Positions 1-6,548 are shown, counted from the first letter of the stretch. The stretch: DNA of 7,122 nt from Candidatus Methylomirabilota bacterium (GCA_016199025.1 JACQHM010000090.1:1-7122); one strand, 5' to 3'. Numbers and translations are program-made. The notes: a model not told the origin generated them from the sequence alone.

Positions 1-164
1 GCAATACGTAGGTAATGGACAGAGAGCTCCCGCCGGTCTCGCTCGGCCATGAACTCGTCGAAAGAGGGGAAGGCTTCCCGCCGCTGGGCCAGCTCTGCCG
101 CCATCTCATCCAGTTTCGACAGCGAGAGTTCCACCCGTTCTCGGTCCACTCGACGCCCGGACAT
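1..164 (-). CDS. HepT-like HEPN toxin, N-terminal part, probable internal start; cut by window edge
   Basis: ATG 164 sits 7 nt downstream of a perfect AAGGAGG, so this protein is probably initiated on its own even though the upstream MNT frame reads into it. The visible 55 residues start MSGRRVDRERVELSLSKLDE and are mostly helical, with FDEFMAERDRREL at about 38-50 followed by HYLRIA. This matches the start of HepT-type HEPN proteins, in which a first helix with regularly spaced Leu is followed by a segment like 'eeF..d...r...' and a second helix. The catalytic RNxxxH-type motif of HepT normally lies well after this point, so it is outside the window. An Arg-x4-His (RELSVH) is visible but sits too early to be assumed catalytic. 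The expected role is a ribonuclease toxin paired with the MNT protein. Position next to MntA supports the call; the short length limits certainty. Confidence 0.68.
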   Translation of the reverse strand, partial: MSGRRVDRERVELSLSKLDEMAAELAQRREAFPSFDEFMAERDRRELSVHYLRI

Positions 165-602
165 GTTATAACCTCCTTGAATCCTCGCTCGAAGGAACGT
201 GCGAAGCACGGCGGTCAGGTGCAGATGATCCTCCCAGTCAGCCAGCAGGGCTTCAAGAAGCCGGGTCGTGATTCCCGGTATTCGCTCGTAGAGGAGGATC
301 CCTTGCAGCAGGATCCGTCTCCTTAGGGGGAGCGGAGTGCGATTGAGGGGGATGAGATCAACGTTGTCAGCCTTCAAGAGGCGGCAGAGGGCCTCGTACA
401 GATCCTCGTAGGCTTCAAAGGAATATCGCTCGAACAGAACCGCGATGTCCACATCGCCTCCCAGCCTTCCTTCAGCCAGGGAGCCGAAGAGATACGCCGC
501 CGCCACCCCCCCCTCCTGAAAGAGGGTTTGGAGGCGATCCCGATTTTGGAGGATCTCCTCGAGCCGAAACTCCTTTGGGAAGCTGCAAAACTCTCGCCGC
601 AT
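1..602 (-). CDS. MNT-type nucleotidyltransferase (MntA-like antitoxin), frame open into HepT-like domain; partial at window edge
   Basis: The frame opens at ATG 602 and has no stop to the left edge, so the 3' end is missing. An in-frame TGA lies 12 nt upstream, which fixes this start as the earliest ATG; AAGGA precedes it by about 8 nt. Residues 1-146 read as a minimal nucleotidyltransferase: YLFGS at 37-41, the metal-binding pair D50-V-D52, and VDLI at 81-84 with a likely third acidic residue, D82. MntA proteins of MNT-HEPN (type VII) toxin-antitoxin systems AMPylate and so silence a HepT ribonuclease; that is family knowledge, the role here is inference. The length to residue 146 fits a whole MntA, but instead of a stop the frame continues through residue 147 (Met) into a HepT-like N-terminus. 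The gene follows the GT4 stop by 32 bp on the same strand. GS and DxD are 8 residues apart, where about 10 is common. Either a natural fusion or loss of the antitoxin stop codon would explain the reading. Confidence 0.8.
   Translation of the reverse strand, partial: MRREFCSFPKEFRLEEILQNRDRLQTLFQEGGVAAAYLFGSLAEGRLGGDVDIAVLFERYSFEAYEDLYEALCRLLKADNVDLIPLNRTPLPLRRRILLQGILLYERIPGITTRLLEALLADWEDHLHLTAVLRTFLRARIQGGYNMSGRRVDRERVELSLSKLDEMAAELAQRREAFPSFDEFMAERDRRELSVHYLRI
172..178 (-). promoter_or_regulatory. Strong Shine-Dalgarno of the HepT-like gene
   Basis: On the minus strand AAGGAGG is followed by 7 nt and ATG (164). It is the best ribosome binding site in the window. It lies inside the open frame of the upstream MNT protein, where it encodes part of Ile-Gln-Gly-Gly-Tyr-Asn. 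Such a site at the MNT/HEPN seam indicates that the two proteins were, or still are, separately translated. Confidence 0.75.
506..513 (-). repeat. G8 homopolymer tract inside the MNT coding region
   Basis: Eight consecutive C on the plus strand (G8 in the mRNA) span the codons for Glu30-Gly31-Gly32-Val33, ahead of the GS motif. A one-base gain or loss would put translation into a frame that stops at about 472-474 or at about 374-376, both before D82. The tract is directly visible; slippage is only a possibility. Confidence 0.6.
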
Positions 603-634
603 GGTCTGGGTCCTTCATCGGTTGTTGATCGCCT

Positions 635-1813
635 TTAAGGTCGCCCCTTCCCCTGGAGCTTCCTGGCGATGAGCTCCTCGTAGAGCCCCTCCATCTCCCG
701 GATCATCCGATCCAGGCCGAATTCCTTGGTGACCCGCTCCCGGCCGGCTCGCCCCATCTCCAGAGCCAGTTGGGGATCGTCCAGAAGCTCAATGATGGCG
801 TCGGCCAACGCCTGAGGGTCCTTCGGCGGGACGAGGAGGCCGGTCTTTCTGTGGACGATCACCTCGGGGACACCGCCGACCTCTGTGGCGACGACCGGCT
901 TCCCCGCCGCCATCGCCTCCAAGACCGCGTTGGGGAACCCTTCCTCCAAGGAGGGGAGGACAACAACGTCCATCAGGGCGAGGAGATGCGGGACATCCTG
1001 GCGGCTCCCAAGGAAGAGGACATCCTTTTCGAGGCCGAGTTCTCTTGCGAGATCTTCGAGCACTTCTCGACAGGGTCCATCGCCGATCAGGAGGAACATG
1101 ACTTCCGGGGACTTCCGCTTGATCGCCTGGCAGGCGTGGAGAAAGAAGCGGTGCCCCTTGTAGTGGATCAGGTTGGCGACGATCCCGACGACCCTGGCTG
1201 CCTCTGGGATCCCCAGCGAAGCCCTGAGGGTAGGATCCGGAGGGAGGTCGTACAGGGAGGGATCGATCCCATTGTACATCACCCTGACTTTGGAAAGCTT
1301 CACCTTCTCCTGGTGGATGACATCTTCTTTCACCGCTTCTGCATTCGCGATGATCAGGTCCGTCATCCGGTTGGCGAGCCGCTCCGCGACGAGGTAGTGC
1401 CACTTCCTCTCTTTGAACCGTCCCAGGCTCCTCCGGCTGGCGATGACGATTGGGACTCCGGCTATCTTCGCCGCAAAGGTCCCAAGGATGTAGGCGTGGA
1501 ACAGGAGGCCATGGACAATCTCCGGCTTCTCCTTTTTCAGATCGGCGAAGAAGGTGAGCAGGGCTCGGGCCACCCGGAGCGGGTTTCGCCACACCTTCAG
1601 GCCCCGCAGGCCGAAGCATCGGGTTTTAACCCCAGCCTCCGCCAGGTCGGTGATGAGTGGCCCTGTTGCGGTCAGGCAGAAGATGACCGGCAGGAACCTG
1701 GACCGGTCGAGCCCCTTGGCCAGGGCGACAAGCTGGCGCTCGGCCCCCCCCAGGTCGAGGGTGCCAATGACATAGGCGATCTTGACCTTCTCGCTTCCTA
1801 CTTTATGCCCCAT
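635..1813 (-). CDS. Glycosyltransferase family 4 (GT-B fold)
   Basis: This 392-residue protein has the usual length and two-domain layout of GT4 retaining glycosyltransferases, which move a sugar from a nucleotide-sugar to a lipid-linked or growing glycan at the cytoplasmic membrane face. The N-terminal acceptor domain begins KIAYVIGTLDLGGAERQL (11-28), with the typical Gly-Gly loop, and contains HGLLFHAYILG at about 101-111. The donor domain starts near 208 with GIVANLIHYKGH (210-221), where K219 is the expected phosphate-binding Lys and Asn replaces the more usual Arg, as in a known subset. LLIGDGP lies at 241-247 and the E-x7-E motif at E291/E299 in EEGFPNAVLEAMAAGKPVVAT. The start ATG overlaps the preceding stop by 11 nt and has no clear ribosome binding site, so translational coupling is likely. 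A G8 tract encodes Gly22-Gly23. The sugar and linkage cannot be read from the sequence. Confidence 0.93.
   Translation of the reverse strand: MGHKVGSEKVKIAYVIGTLDLGGAERQLVALAKGLDRSRFLPVIFCLTATGPLITDLAEAGVKTRCFGLRGLKVWRNPLRVARALLTFFADLKKEKPEIVHGLLFHAYILGTFAAKIAGVPIVIASRRSLGRFKERKWHYLVAERLANRMTDLIIANAEAVKEDVIHQEKVKLSKVRVMYNGIDPSLYDLPPDPTLRASLGIPEAARVVGIVANLIHYKGHRFFLHACQAIKRKSPEVMFLLIGDGPCREVLEDLARELGLEKDVLFLGSRQDVPHLLALMDVVVLPSLEEGFPNAVLEAMAAGKPVVATEVGGVPEVIVHRKTGLLVPPKDPQALADAIIELLDDPQLALEMGRAGRERVTKEFGLDRMIREMEGLYEELIARKLQGKGRP
1744..1751 (-). repeat. G8 homopolymer tract inside the GT4 coding region
   Basis: Eight consecutive C on the plus strand form G8 in the mRNA, across Leu21-Gly22-Gly23-Ala24 of the glycosyltransferase. 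In both alternative frames a stop is met before residue 70, so any one-base slip would abolish the enzyme. The tract is visible; a regulatory role is inference. Confidence 0.6.
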
Positions 1814-3287
1814 GGTACCGATAGAGCTGGTAAGAACCTTCCTTCAGGAGGAGCGCAAAGGATCGAAGGTCGAGGGCCTTCGGATCCACATACCCCTGAT
1901 CGATCAGGAGGAACGTCAAGCCATGGGCCTTGAAGAAGGCCTGAAACGGTTGCTTCAGGACCGGGAAAAACGGCTCCAGCTTGTCATAGCCGGAGCTATG
2001 AGCTCCCCATAGCACCTTCCGCTTCGCGAGATAGGCGATGGGGTCGGCGACATGGGTCGGGATCGTCATGACACCGCCCGGCTCGGCCTGTTTCAAGTAC
2101 TGGACGATCTTCAGCAACCCGTCATCGACCTTCCCAATCGTGAGGGGGCGGATCGTCCTCAAGATGACGAACAGATTTAAGGCTAGAAGCGGGATCAACA
2201 GAAAGCTCGTGGCTCCCCATCCTCCGGCCCCTAGGAGGAAGGCGAGAGGAAAGGCTGCCAGCTTCAGATACTTCAGCCCCTCCCCCAGGAACCTGAGTGG
2301 GGGAAGAAACGTCGTTATGAGGGTGAAGAGGTAGATCAACAGGAGCCATCGGGTGCAGAAGTGTTGAACAGGGGACCCCGCCTGTCCCAGCAGGAGGGGA
2401 AGGGCCAGGATGTAGAGGTTGTGGGAAAGGAGGACCTTTAAGTGCCAGATGAAGCCTTGAAGACCCGGCCTGTGGAACCTGCGAGAAGGGTTGTCCCCCG
2501 AGTCGGCCCTGTTCCTGTACAGTGAGGAATCGTACACCTGGTGGGCGCCAAGATTCAGGAGGTTTCTTCGCCAGAAGCGAAGGATCTCGAGGTGGCCTTT
2601 CAGAAGTTTCAGGAAGAAGCCCGTGGAGAGGAGAAAAGCCATTCCGAGGGCGGCTCCCAAAGCCAGGAGGGGTTCTCCCTGGCGGATCCATAGGGCCTCT
2701 CCAAGCAGGATGAACAGAAGGCCTTGCGACGAAAGTTTATGCGTCAGGAGGAGCAAGCCACCGAACGCTGCGATAGGGAGATACCCGAGGAAAGAGCGGC
2801 TCAGCTCGAGGGCGAGGAGAAAGAGCATCGTCATGGTAAAGAGGAGGCTTCCAAAGCTTCTGGAGTTTAAGTTGAGGTTCTCGGCGATCAGTGTCGGGGT
2901 GGTTGCATACACGACCCCCGCAAGGGCGGCCGCAGTGACGCTCTTTGTGGCAAGAAGCGTGAAGAGGGAGAGGACGAGAAGTTGGAGGCAGTCGATCGCG
3001 GGGGCAATGGCCCAGCGGTACCGCTTCAGCAGGGCTTCTGGGAAGAGGGAGAGGAGAACCGGGAAGCCGGGGGGATACCACTGTTCCTCGATGTCCAGGA
3101 GGAAGTAGGGGAGCGTGACCGGAATCCGCCTGGATCGTTTCAGCTCCTCGACGTAGAGGAGGTAGTACCAGGCGTCTCCCCCTTGGCTCCCCCCGGAGGT
3201 GAGACTCCGGGTGCGGAGGAAGAAGGCCAGGACTATCACGGCTGCTCCAACCAGGATCCCTCGAAGGAGATGAATTCCGATCATCAT
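1803..3287 (-). CDS. Multi-pass membrane protein, GT-C-like glycosyltransferase candidate
   Basis: A 494-residue integral membrane protein. A hydrophobic segment at about 9-24 is followed by a polar loop with GGDAWYYLLYVEELKRS (36-52) and EEQWYPPGFPVLLSLFP (67-83). Many further hydrophobic stretches run to about 375, then a soluble C-terminal tail of about 115 residues. An Asp in the first outer loop (D38) followed by aromatic residues, a Tyr-Pro-Pro segment and a C-terminal soluble domain are seen in GT-C enzymes (PMT, ArnT and STT3 types), which take sugars from polyprenyl-phosphate donors on the outer membrane face. No specific family was recognised, so the activity is inference; an O-antigen ligase or polymerase is the main alternative. 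Starts at 3287 or 3284 (adjacent ATGs) leave a 7-10 nt gap after the flippase stop and follow GGTGA by 7 nt or more. An ATG at 3320, preceded by AGGGGAT, would add 11 residues and overlap the flippase. The stop overlaps the GT4 start by 11 nt. Confidence 0.82.
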   Translation of the reverse strand: MMIGIHLLRGILVGAAVIVLAFFLRTRSLTSGGSQGGDAWYYLLYVEELKRSRRIPVTLPYFLLDIEEQWYPPGFPVLLSLFPEALLKRYRWAIAPAIDCLQLLVLSLFTLLATKSVTAAALAGVVYATTPTLIAENLNLNSRSFGSLLFTMTMLFLLALELSRSFLGYLPIAAFGGLLLLTHKLSSQGLLFILLGEALWIRQGEPLLALGAALGMAFLLSTGFFLKLLKGHLEILRFWRRNLLNLGAHQVYDSSLYRNRADSGDNPSRRFHRPGLQGFIWHLKVLLSHNLYILALPLLLGQAGSPVQHFCTRWLLLIYLFTLITTFLPPLRFLGEGLKYLKLAAFPLAFLLGAGGWGATSFLLIPLLALNLFVILRTIRPLTIGKVDDGLLKIVQYLKQAEPGGVMTIPTHVADPIAYLAKRKVLWGAHSSGYDKLEPFFPVLKQPFQAFFKAHGLTFLLIDQGYVDPKALDLRSFALLLKEGSYQLYRYHGA

Positions 3288-3294
3288 CGAACGT

Positions 3295-4788
3295 TCACCG
3301 GGCGAGTGCCAGGATGACATGGCGGATCCCCTGTTTGAGAAGGATCGGCATCTCAATCTGCTCCAATACCTCCACGTCCTTCCTGCTGAAGAGACGGGAC
3401 CATCTTGCGAAGAGGAGCGCGAGGATCATCGTCCCTATCAGGGTGGCGGCCCCAAAGGCGACGCTGTCCGGGGAGAGGTTTGCCCCTAAGACGAGAAGGG
3501 TCAGGAGAGGGGAGAGGAGGGCCCGGGATCCTCTCATGGATAACCGCCTGTTGCCAACAACGAGGTACAGGGTGGAGCTTAAGGCGTAGGAGAACGAGGT
3601 CGCGACGGCGGCCCCAGCGATCCCGAAGCGGGGGACGAGGAGGAGATCGCCCAAAAGGTTCACGAGGGCCATCAGGATGTTGATGCCCGTGCTCTGCTTG
3701 GTGAGGTCGTAACTCGCAAGGATCGGAGTGTACATCACCGACACGCTCTGGAAGGCGATCCCCACCAGGAGGATCTTGAACGGGAGGACGGCTCCGGCAA
3801 AGTCGTGGCCGAAGAGGAGGGTGAACAGGGGAGGGCTTAACGCCGAGAGGAGGGCCAGCAGGAGGCTCCAGGTAAAGGTCACCTGGGGCGTCAGCTGGGT
3901 AATGTATCGCTGGACGAGATCCTGACGGTCTTGAACCCTCAGGGTCGTCATGATCGGGAAGGTGAGGGTGGAGAGGACCATCAGGAGTCCGGAAAAGGCC
4001 AGCATCCCCTGGTAGGCGATCTGGTAGGTTCCCACCTCCCTGAAGGGGAGGTAGGAGCGGATCACGTAGAGGTCGATCCAATCGACCACGTATCCAGCCG
4101 AGAAGGCGAAGATCAGGGGCCAGGAGTAAGAAAGGATCCTCTGAAGGATAGACCGATCAAGGCTGATGGGGAGGATGTCTCGGACCTTCAGACCCGAGGC
4201 CCCAAGGAAGACCTGGAACGCCTTGGAGAAGAGGATGGCCAGGATGACCATCCTGGCATTGACTGATGGCCGGAGGAGGGCGTACAGGACGAGGAGCCCA
4301 ATGTAGAAAATCCGCTCGAAGAGAGAGGTCAGGGCGTACCGTCGTATGCGGCCCAGGGCCTGGAGGATGAGCAGGGTATGGTTGGAAAGGGCGATGACAA
4401 AGATCATGGCGTGGATGGTCCAGAGGTCCCGCTCGGGGATCCCGATGTAGCGGGCCGCGGGGCCCCGGATGAGTGTTAAGGCGATGACTGAGAGCGTCCA
4501 ACAGAGGAGGAGGAGGAGGGAGCGGGCAAAGAAGGTCTTCCGGATCGACCCTTCCTGGAGGAGCTCCTCCCTCCCGAAGCGGACCAGGGCATTTGAGGTC
4601 CAGTTGATGCCGAAGAGGAAGGCGAGCTGGGCGACGCTCACTGCCAGGGCGAGCACCCCGTACCCTTCCGGACCCAAAAGCCTGGCGGCTAGGGAAGCAG
4701 AGAGAACCCCCAGTGGCATCAGCAGGAGCTGAACCCCGGACAGGGAGAGAAAGTCCAACCAGGTTCCGTTGAGTTCCTTAACGGACAT
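3295..4788 (-). CDS. Wzx-type polysaccharide flippase (MOP/MATE superfamily)
   Basis: A 497-residue protein with about 12-14 hydrophobic segments, the standard size for polysaccharide-export flippases that move undecaprenyl-linked glycan units from the inner to the outer membrane face. The N-terminal region has the family signature ARLLGPEGYGVLALAVSVAQ (35-54) after a first membrane helix, then NALVRFGREE (66-75). The second half starts near 215 with another inverted set of helices, and RFGIAGAAVATSFSYALSS (387-405) is the usual helix-10/11 region signature. A short positively charged cytoplasmic tail ends the protein. The frame is open 44 codons further upstream, but that extension overlaps the deacetylase-like gene and lacks a membrane character, so ATG 4788 was chosen; GAGAGG lies about 10 nt upstream. 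The start overlaps the preceding stop by 11 nt, which suggests coupled translation. A run of GAG repeats near 4504-4519 encodes a Leu-rich stretch (91-95). The substrate is unknown. Confidence 0.94.
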   Translation of the reverse strand: MSVKELNGTWLDFLSLSGVQLLLMPLGVLSASLAARLLGPEGYGVLALAVSVAQLAFLFGINWTSNALVRFGREELLQEGSIRKTFFARSLLLLLCWTLSVIALTLIRGPAARYIGIPERDLWTIHAMIFVIALSNHTLLILQALGRIRRYALTSLFERIFYIGLLVLYALLRPSVNARMVILAILFSKAFQVFLGASGLKVRDILPISLDRSILQRILSYSWPLIFAFSAGYVVDWIDLYVIRSYLPFREVGTYQIAYQGMLAFSGLLMVLSTLTFPIMTTLRVQDRQDLVQRYITQLTPQVTFTWSLLLALLSALSPPLFTLLFGHDFAGAVLPFKILLVGIAFQSVSVMYTPILASYDLTKQSTGINILMALVNLLGDLLLVPRFGIAGAAVATSFSYALSSTLYLVVGNRRLSMRGSRALLSPLLTLLVLGANLSPDSVAFGAATLIGTMILALLFARWSRLFSRKDVEVLEQIEMPILLKQGIRHVILALAR

Positions 4789-6544
4789 GAGCCGAAGCCC
4801 TCTCGATAACCTTGGTCTCCCCAGGGTGGAGGACCTCCAGGGGATACCGTGTTCCTCGGATATCCAGGATGAGACCTTCCTTCGAGTCGGACGAGGAATT
4901 GTGGATGAGAACCTGATCACCCTTCACAAGGAGGCGGAGTTCCTCCCACTCGTTGAGCCTTTGGTAGACCGCTGCCGCAGGAGCCACCCACCAGCCCTCT
5001 CTCATAACCTTCTCCACCGCGTAGAGGAACCACTCGTAGTTCCCCCCTGCCCTAAACGCCTCCCCCTTCGCGTGGGCCGGATGGAAGATCATCGTGTAAG
5101 CCCCGTGGGGGAGGAGGCCGGCGTTGGCAAAGATGAGGTCCGTCATAGGTGGGTCTGGTTCCATGAAGGCCGAGCTGTCCCATCCCCGGAGGGTTCGGGA
5201 CCGTTCAAGGGTGCTGACCTGGAGCTTGAAGGGGAACCAGAGGGGAACACCGACATCGGGATGCCGAACCGTGATACGGCTTCGATGGGAGCCCCGCGAG
5301 GCGGAGTAGCGAAGGCAGGTGAAGCGGAACATCGTGCCGAGGCCAAGGAGATCGGGGACATGCTCATAGAGGTGGTCCATGGCCTCGATCGTCTCCGGGT
5401 AGTAGAGGAATCCCCCATGGCGGTGGGCGGTGAGGAACGGGACCCTGAACCGTTCCCTTGCTCTTTTGACCTGATCCGTCAAGCCCCATCCGGTGATCGC
5501 CCGTTTATCGGGGCGAAACGACCGACTGGGGAGGAGACCGAAGAAACGGGAGATCCGGTTGCTGGGGAAATGGAAGGCCCGCTCGATCAGGGGGTCCTCG
5601 GCGGTCTCCTTGAGCCAGAAGTCGCCATTTTCATCGAGGAGGATGGCATACGTCGCCGGCACCCGCTGTGCCTTCTCGAAGTCGAGGTAGGCGGTCTCCC
5701 GGGAGCTGTCCGTATCGTGGCGGAGGACGAGGACATGATCGTGGTCCCCCCACGGCCGGATCCGGACCTGACCGAATCCTTCCCATCCGTATCGGGAGAC
5801 AAGCTCCATCAGGAGGAAGGCCATCCGATCCAGGTAGAAGTTCCCGGCGTCGCCCAGGAGCCCCCGGACAGGTTCGAGGTCCAGATGCCCTTGGAGGAGC
5901 CCCCCGATGAACTCGAAGATCGGGAAGGGGAGGAAGAGGGCCCTGTCCGAGAGGATGATCCCATCCCCGTCCAACTCGTGGGTGCTCATCGCCTTCGGGT
6001 CATCGGGGTTCTGAAGCTCTTGGAGGGTGGCGAGGCCCTTTGAGCCGGGGGCGGCCTTGGCCCGATAGAGGGTGTAGTTCGGCGGTGAGACGAGGCAGGG
6101 CTCGGTCCAGAAGGCCGGAAGACCTTTGAGCCCGATGAACCCCCGAGGGACATAGGGGATCTTCCCTTGGACGCCGAGGAGCTGATCGGGGAGGTTTGTC
6201 ACTCCGGAGATGACGAGCTTCGTCTTCCCTTCCGAAACCTCCTGGAGGATCTTGACGGTCCGTTCCTCTAGATGTTTCGCGTTCGGGATGAAGATCAGGT
6301 CGTAATCCTCACAGGTTTCCACGGAAACCTCCTCCTCTTGGAGGAGGTCAAACTGGACAGCGAGCCTTCTTAACAGACTGGCCAGCCCATTGACTGCCAG
6401 GTAGGCGTGCTCACCTTGGAGCCAGTGGAGGACCGAACCGGCCCCCCGGAACCGGTAGAGGGCACCTTGCCGTCTTGCCTCCTCGATGTGGGCCAGGTGG
6501 CTCGGTTCGCTGGAAAGAACGGCGATGTTCTGACGGAAATCCAT
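4778..6544 (-). CDS. Multidomain NodB/CE4 polysaccharide-deacetylase-like protein
   Basis: A 588-residue protein without signal peptide or membrane helix, so probably cytoplasmic. Residues about 80-115 (YDLIFIPNAKHLEERTVKIL, then KLVISG) look like a class I amidotransferase-like Rossmann domain without a catalytic Cys nucleophile, similar in style to domains of ThuA or beta-galactosidase trimerisation type. The core starts with LRHDTDSS (274-281), where D277 and D279 would match the catalytic and metal Asp of NodB-fold motif 1, followed by E290 and PATYAILLDENGD (296-308). AHRHGGF (373-379) is a His-x-His instead of the usual H-x3-H motif 2, and MIFHPAHAKG (485-494) could carry the final catalytic His. 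Residues about 540-588 form a beta-rich tail. CE4 enzymes remove N- or O-acetyl groups from sugars; activity here is inference. ATG 6544 was chosen because AGGAG precedes it by 4 nt. A TTG at 6559 would overlap the methyltransferase stop as TTGA, but its only ribosome binding site is 1 nt away. Confidence 0.8.
   Translation of the reverse strand: MDFRQNIAVLSSEPSHLAHIEEARRQGALYRFRGAGSVLHWLQGEHAYLAVNGLASLLRRLAVQFDLLQEEEVSVETCEDYDLIFIPNAKHLEERTVKILQEVSEGKTKLVISGVTNLPDQLLGVQGKIPYVPRGFIGLKGLPAFWTEPCLVSPPNYTLYRAKAAPGSKGLATLQELQNPDDPKAMSTHELDGDGIILSDRALFLPFPIFEFIGGLLQGHLDLEPVRGLLGDAGNFYLDRMAFLLMELVSRYGWEGFGQVRIRPWGDHDHVLVLRHDTDSSRETAYLDFEKAQRVPATYAILLDENGDFWLKETAEDPLIERAFHFPSNRISRFFGLLPSRSFRPDKRAITGWGLTDQVKRARERFRVPFLTAHRHGGFLYYPETIEAMDHLYEHVPDLLGLGTMFRFTCLRYSASRGSHRSRITVRHPDVGVPLWFPFKLQVSTLERSRTLRGWDSSAFMEPDPPMTDLIFANAGLLPHGAYTMIFHPAHAKGEAFRAGGNYEWFLYAVEKVMREGWWVAPAAAVYQRLNEWEELRLLVKGDQVLIHNSSSDSKEGLILDIRGTRYPLEVLHPGETKVIERASAHVR
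6313..6348 (-). other. Two overlapping inverted repeats around an internal Shine-Dalgarno-like site
   Basis: Within the deacetylase-like gene there is a perfect 9-bp inverted repeat (6327-6335 with 6340-6348, 4-nt loop) and next to it a perfect 8-bp inverted repeat (6313-6320 with 6323-6330, 2-nt loop). They share 4 nt, so only one of the two stems can be fully formed in RNA. In mRNA sense the sequence includes GGAGGAGGTTTCCGTG, an in-frame GTG (codon 75) 6 nt after a strong Shine-Dalgarno-like run. The two stems are visible; any function is unproven. Confidence 0.4.
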
Positions 6545-6548
6545 GGGT

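Noticed and set aside
15..326. Plus-strand frame of 103 codons at the left edge
   Set aside because: It is the shadow of the MNT-HepT frame, which has the GS/DxD motif and a strong ribosome binding site on the minus strand.
603..634. Possible terminator or promoter in the largest intergenic gap
   Set aside because: The 32-bp gap has no stem followed by a U-run and no recognisable -35/-10 pair. It contains only a weak AAGGA ahead of the MNT start.
770..1933. Long plus-strand open frame (387 codons) antisense to the GT4 gene
   Set aside because: It lies opposite a clear GT4 enzyme and its product is rich in Gly, Arg, Asp and Pro with no recognisable domain. In GC-rich DNA with strong codon bias such antisense frames stay open by chance.
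1984..2006. Nested short inverted repeats (TCATAG/CTATGA and GGAGCT/AGCTCC)
   Set aside because: The 6-bp arms lie inside the coding sequence of the membrane protein without a following U-run or nearby gene boundary; they are too short to separate from chance.
4504..4519. GAG-repeat microsatellite in the flippase gene
   Set aside because: It encodes consecutive Leu in a membrane helix and its triplet unit keeps the frame, so codon bias explains it.
4769..6043. Long plus-strand open frame (424 codons) antisense to the deacetylase-like gene
   Set aside because: The minus strand carries coherent motifs and a good ribosome binding site. The plus-strand product is Glu/Pro/Gly-rich low-complexity sequence without domains or an evident start signal.
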